A DNA stretch of 16,065 nucleotides, taken from assembly GCA_025965775.1 (NCBI GenBank), contig JAOPWG010000347.1, forward strand, positions 1-16,065, in the 5' to 3' direction. This stretch comes from Modestobacter sp. GTDB taxonomy: Bacteria > Actinomycetota > Actinomycetes > Mycobacteriales > Geodermatophilaceae. This document shows, in pieces, positions 14,995 through 16,065 of this stretch; position 1 is the first letter of the stretch, and the number at the start of each line of letters is the position of its first letter. The position numbers were made by a program, and so were the translations under genes. Under the pieces are notes generated by a model. That model saw only the letters and a list, made by a program, of their open reading frames with translations, had not been told where the DNA came from and made no database searches.

Positions 14995-15984
14995 TCAGCT
15001 CACGTAACGGCGCGCGGTCGAGCTGCGCTGGGCGTGCTCCAGCGCGGCGAACCGGGCCTCGGCGTGCGGGGGCAGGACACGGCGCTCGCGCAGCACCCAG
15101 GGCAGGCCGAGCACCGCCGCGTGCAGGCCGCGGGCGGTGACCCGGTCGCGGGGCACGGTGCGCAGCAGGTGCAGTGTCCGCCGGAGCGCCGGGCGCAGCG
15201 GCCGGCGCAGCCACGTCGTCCACAGCGTGTTGCGGATGCCGTCGGCGCGGCGGCGGTGCGGGTCGCGTGCGGTGCTCGCCTGGTGGTGGACGGTCAGCTC
15301 CGGCAGGTAGCACAGCTCCCAGCCGGCGGCGGCCAGGTCGCCGGCCATCAGCTCCTCCTCGCCGCCCAGCCACAGCCGCGCGCAGAAGCCGCCGACCTCG
15401 GTGAAAGCCTGCCGCCGGAGCACGCTGGCGCCGGCCAGGAAGCTCCCCAGCGCCGGGCCGGGCAGCCAGTCGGCGCCGACGACGGGGGAGTCGCGCAGCT
15501 CGGCGACGATCGGGTCCTCGACCCCGCCGGGCTCGACCAGGATCCGCGCGGTGACCACGGCCAGCCGCGGGTGGGTGTCCAGGACGTCGGCGGCAGTCCG
15601 CAGCGATCCCGGGTCCCACCACGTGTCGTCGTCGCAGAAGGCCACGTAGCGGGTGTCCAGCCGGGCGACGCCGACGTTGCGTCCCACCGCCCCCAGGTTC
15701 TCCGGGCTGGCGATCAGCTCGGCCCACGGGTGCTCGGCGCGGACGGCCTCGGCGGTGCCGTCGGTGGAGCCGTTGTCGACGACGACCACGTGCGGCTGCT
15801 CGGGTAGCTCGCGCAGCCGGGACAGGGCCAACAGCAGCTCGTTCCGGCGCTGGTGGGTGATGACGACGACGGCGATCCGCCGGTCGGCGGCGGCGCCGGC
15901 GGCCCCCGGTTCGGGGAATCCGCGGGTGACCGGCTCGCCGCCGCATGGTGCCGCGCCGGTGCAGGACTTCGCGGGCTCGGTCAC
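14995..15984 (-). CDS. family 2 (GT-A) glycosyltransferase
   Basis: Soluble or membrane-associated sugar transferase of 329 aa, probably adding a sugar (rhamnosyl-type transfer is common in this group) to a cell-surface glycan. From GTG 15984: AVVVITHQR (38-46), VVVDNGSTDGT (67-77) for the nucleotide, NLGAVGRNVG (96-105) and the metal-binding CDDDTWW (117-123), followed by a GGEEELM acceptor-side motif typical of WsaF/rhamnosyltransferase-like GT2 proteins. The C-terminus is Arg-rich and amphipathic. The GTG at 15984 is chosen because GGGAG lies 8 bases upstream and because it overlaps the preceding stop as GTGA; an ATG at 16038 would overlap that gene by 58 bp. No transmembrane helix is evident. 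Donor and acceptor are unknown. Confidence 0.85.
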   Translation of the reverse strand: MTEPAKSCTGAAPCGGEPVTRGFPEPGAAGAAADRRIAVVVITHQRRNELLLALSRLRELPEQPHVVVVDNGSTDGTAEAVRAEHPWAELIASPENLGAVGRNVGVARLDTRYVAFCDDDTWWDPGSLRTAADVLDTHPRLAVVTARILVEPGGVEDPIVAELRDSPVVGADWLPGPALGSFLAGASVLRRQAFTEVGGFCARLWLGGEEELMAGDLAAAGWELCYLPELTVHHQASTARDPHRRRADGIRNTLWTTWLRRPLRPALRRTLHLLRTVPRDRVTARGLHAAVLGLPWVLRERRVLPPHAEARFAALEHAQRSSTARRYVS

Positions 15985-16065
15985 GACGACAGCTCCCGGA
16001 CCCCGCGCATGACCCCCGCGGGGAGCACCCGGCGGCACCGCAGCGCGGCCGGCACCCGGGGGAGC
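15981..16065 (-). CDS. C-terminal end of an upstream gene (partial)
   Basis: A minus-strand frame open from the window edge ends with TGA at 15981-15983, giving 27 visible residues finishing RRVLPAGVMRGVRELSS. The stop overlaps the GT2 start as GTGA, the same tight arrangement seen elsewhere in the window. This suggests a real gene transcribed with the glycosyltransferase, possibly another sugar-transfer gene, but the fragment is too short to assign a family. Confidence 0.45.
   Translation of the reverse strand, partial: LPRVPAALRCRRVLPAGVMRGVRELSS

Overview
This 16 kb window is very GC-rich and densely coded. It has frequent GTG starts, 4-bp stop/start overlaps and many long shadow reading frames. 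That fits a high-GC actinobacterium, perhaps a Geodermatophilaceae-like lineage; this placement is inferred from protein style, not demonstrated. No tRNA, rRNA, CRISPR array, transposase or phage gene was seen.

Layout. Positions 1-125 hold a 15-bp tandem repeat and the 3' flank of the first gene. 126-2180 (-) is a membrane glycosyltransferase of the cellulose synthase type with a C-terminal PilZ (c-di-GMP) domain. Divergent from it are a small SAM methyltransferase (2275-2898), a DksA/TraR-type zinc-finger protein (2976-3332) and, overlapping that by 4 bp, a proline iminopeptidase gene with an apparent 1-base frameshift (3329-4296). Its end overlaps a convergent secreted M1-type metallopeptidase (4282-5700, -). 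After a 308-bp divergent spacer comes a secreted, probably lipid-anchored alpha/beta hydrolase (6009-7103, +).

The centrepiece is 7153-14217. A 1377-residue protein (9175-13308, -) has the architecture of the epsilon-poly-lysine synthetase (Pls/PosA) family: one adenylation domain, one carrier domain, then a membrane-embedded C-terminal half with three hexapeptide-repeat acyltransferase-like domains. It has no condensation or thioesterase domain. Downstream and translationally coupled are a multispanning membrane acyltransferase (HGSNAT/DUF1624-like) and a class I glutamine-amidotransferase-fold protein (BPL_N-like). Divergently transcribed from a relatively AT-rich 180-bp spacer is a Sfp-type phosphopantetheinyl transferase that could prime the carrier domain. 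The four genes look like a compact locus for a homopoly(amino acid), with a hand-read adenylation pocket (D F E Y N G T V T K) that could suit a cationic amino acid and two possible tailoring or handling proteins.

The right end has a TPM-domain secreted membrane protein (14251-14844, -), a family 2 glycosyltransferase (14995-15984, -) and the last 28 codons of a further gene overlapping it by 4 bp (15981-16065, -), so a surface-polysaccharide operon probably continues past the right edge.
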